From the NCBI GenBank assembly GCA_016125505.1, contig WGLP01000003.1, positions 186,001 through 250,000 on the forward strand: 64,000 bases of DNA. Reading direction: 5' to 3'. This stretch comes from Gammaproteobacteria bacterium. Its GTDB lineage: Bacteria; Pseudomonadota; Gammaproteobacteria; UBA6429; Thiohalophilaceae. This document shows, piece after piece, positions 63,550 through 64,000 of the stretch (positions are counted from its first letter, which is position 1; the number at the start of each line of letters is the position of its first letter). Both the position numbers and the translations under genes were made by a program. The notes beneath the pieces were generated by a model, which worked only from the letters and a program-made list of their open reading frames with translations, ran no database searches and was not told the origin of the DNA.

Positions 63550-64000
63550 TACCTGCACGGACGTGTATCGAGCCTGTCTGCAGGTGCAATTCGAGCGAAT
63601 GAGGTGTGAAAGATCCCTCTCAGATGACTTCAAACCGGCTGAAACCGCCTCTAAATCGCGCTCAGTGCCTGAAAACGACCGATTTTCTTCTGCCAAAAGC
63701 AAAAAAATTCCAAACTAAAACAATTTTAATGCGAAATAGCGCCTGATAACTTTTTTCAGCCGTCTTTAGATCCGTTTATGACACAGGATGGGTGAAAAAA
63801 TCGTTGCTCATATGACTTACTGTTCCTTAATACGCTAATTTTTTTGGATCGCGCACACAAATTCAGACGGAAATGTTTATTTCAGGTGTTGGACCACCTT
63901 GCCTCTCCTGTTCCGGCGGCAAAATGCGACCCGAGACCGTTCGCGAACAAAAAAAAATGCACTTCAACACCCCGCACATGGCAGCCGAGATGCCTTTTAT
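63550..64000. other. gene-free end of the window
   Basis: 451 bp with no supported gene. The first 60 bp contain an imperfect dyad ACCTGCACGG/CTGCAGGTGCA (63551-63588). A+T-rich runs around 63680-63850 look promoter-like but no clear sigma-70 pair stands out. An ATG at 63957 after an A-run opens a frame that reaches the edge (MHFNTPHMAAEMP), too short to judge. Confidence 0.4.

Noticed and set aside
63957..64000. Start of another gene at the right edge
   Set aside because: Only 14 codons are visible after an A-run, with no clear ribosome site or recognisable protein start.

Overview
This window is chromosomal DNA of a gammaproteobacterium. Three blocks of classic gammaproteobacterial gene order show this: dat-ybeD-lipB-lipA; lptD-surA-pdxA-rsmA divergent from amgK-murU; and ygfB-pepP-ubiH-ubiI divergent from zapA-6S RNA-ygfA. 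A pyruvate:ferredoxin oxidoreductase, a ComFB protein, a CheW-domain protein and an NhaP-type antiporter would fit an environmental Chromatiales-like lineage, but the sequence alone does not fix the genus. No rRNA, tRNA, CRISPR array or intact insertion sequence was seen.

Layout. 1-2470: end of a D-amino-acid aminotransferase, then the lipoate genes ybeD, lipB, lipA. 2.7-5.9 kb: an ElyC/YdcF-type envelope protein facing an L,D-transpeptidase and its TPR partner. 6.1-10.2 kb (minus): amgK-murU-GCS2-aspartoacylase-like operon, joining cell-wall recycling to two amino-acid ligase/amidase-type enzymes. 10.3-16.4 kb: a DUF1624 membrane protein, then lptD-surA-pdxA-rsmA. 16.7-21.0 kb: a MacAB-like four-gene export system. 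21.0-25.0 kb: accessory island with low-GC orphan genes and at least one convincing integron attC site, a SMI1/KNR4 gene, an HD phosphohydrolase and a lone RAM-domain protein. 25.1-35.7 kb: an Ada-like alkyltransferase, a PAS-GGDEF-EAL protein, nifJ with a dihydroorotate-dehydrogenase-like partner, mscL and a methyltransferase. 35.8-42.3 kb: a GFA protein, a CheW-TM-LysM fusion, an HExxH-like protein, comFB, apaG, a methyltransferase, apaH, and thyA-folA. 42.5-49.0 kb: lgt, rlmI, a YyaL-like thioredoxin-fold protein, a CDF transporter, a PfkB sugar/nucleoside kinase, dgkA. 49.2-55.5 kb (minus): a glycine-cleavage operon (a second lipA, gcvT, gcvH, gcvPA, tpx, gcvPB) behind a tandem glycine riboswitch. 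55.7-63.5 kb: nhaP, ubiI, ubiH, pepP, ygfB, then divergent zapB-like, zapA, 6S RNA, 5-formyl-THF cyclo-ligase and an EVE-domain protein.

Functional links. Lipoate: the octanoyltransferase LipB and two lipoyl synthases (one constitutive-looking, one riboswitch-controlled) serve GcvH. One-carbon metabolism: gcv, thyA, folA and ygfA all act on folate. Envelope: lptD, surA, amgK/murU, ElyC-like, L,D-transpeptidase, lgt and dgkA.

The most unusual signal is a four-copy family of palindromic elements (2482-2590, 16490-16587, 47527-47632, 49096-49199). Each has a conserved core of exactly 60 bp holding two hairpins with A(G/T)GGA(T/C) loops. The second hairpin matches the CsrA-binding consensus RUACARGGAUGU exactly in three copies and with one change in the fourth. 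Around the core are long arms that pair within a copy but are unrelated between copies.
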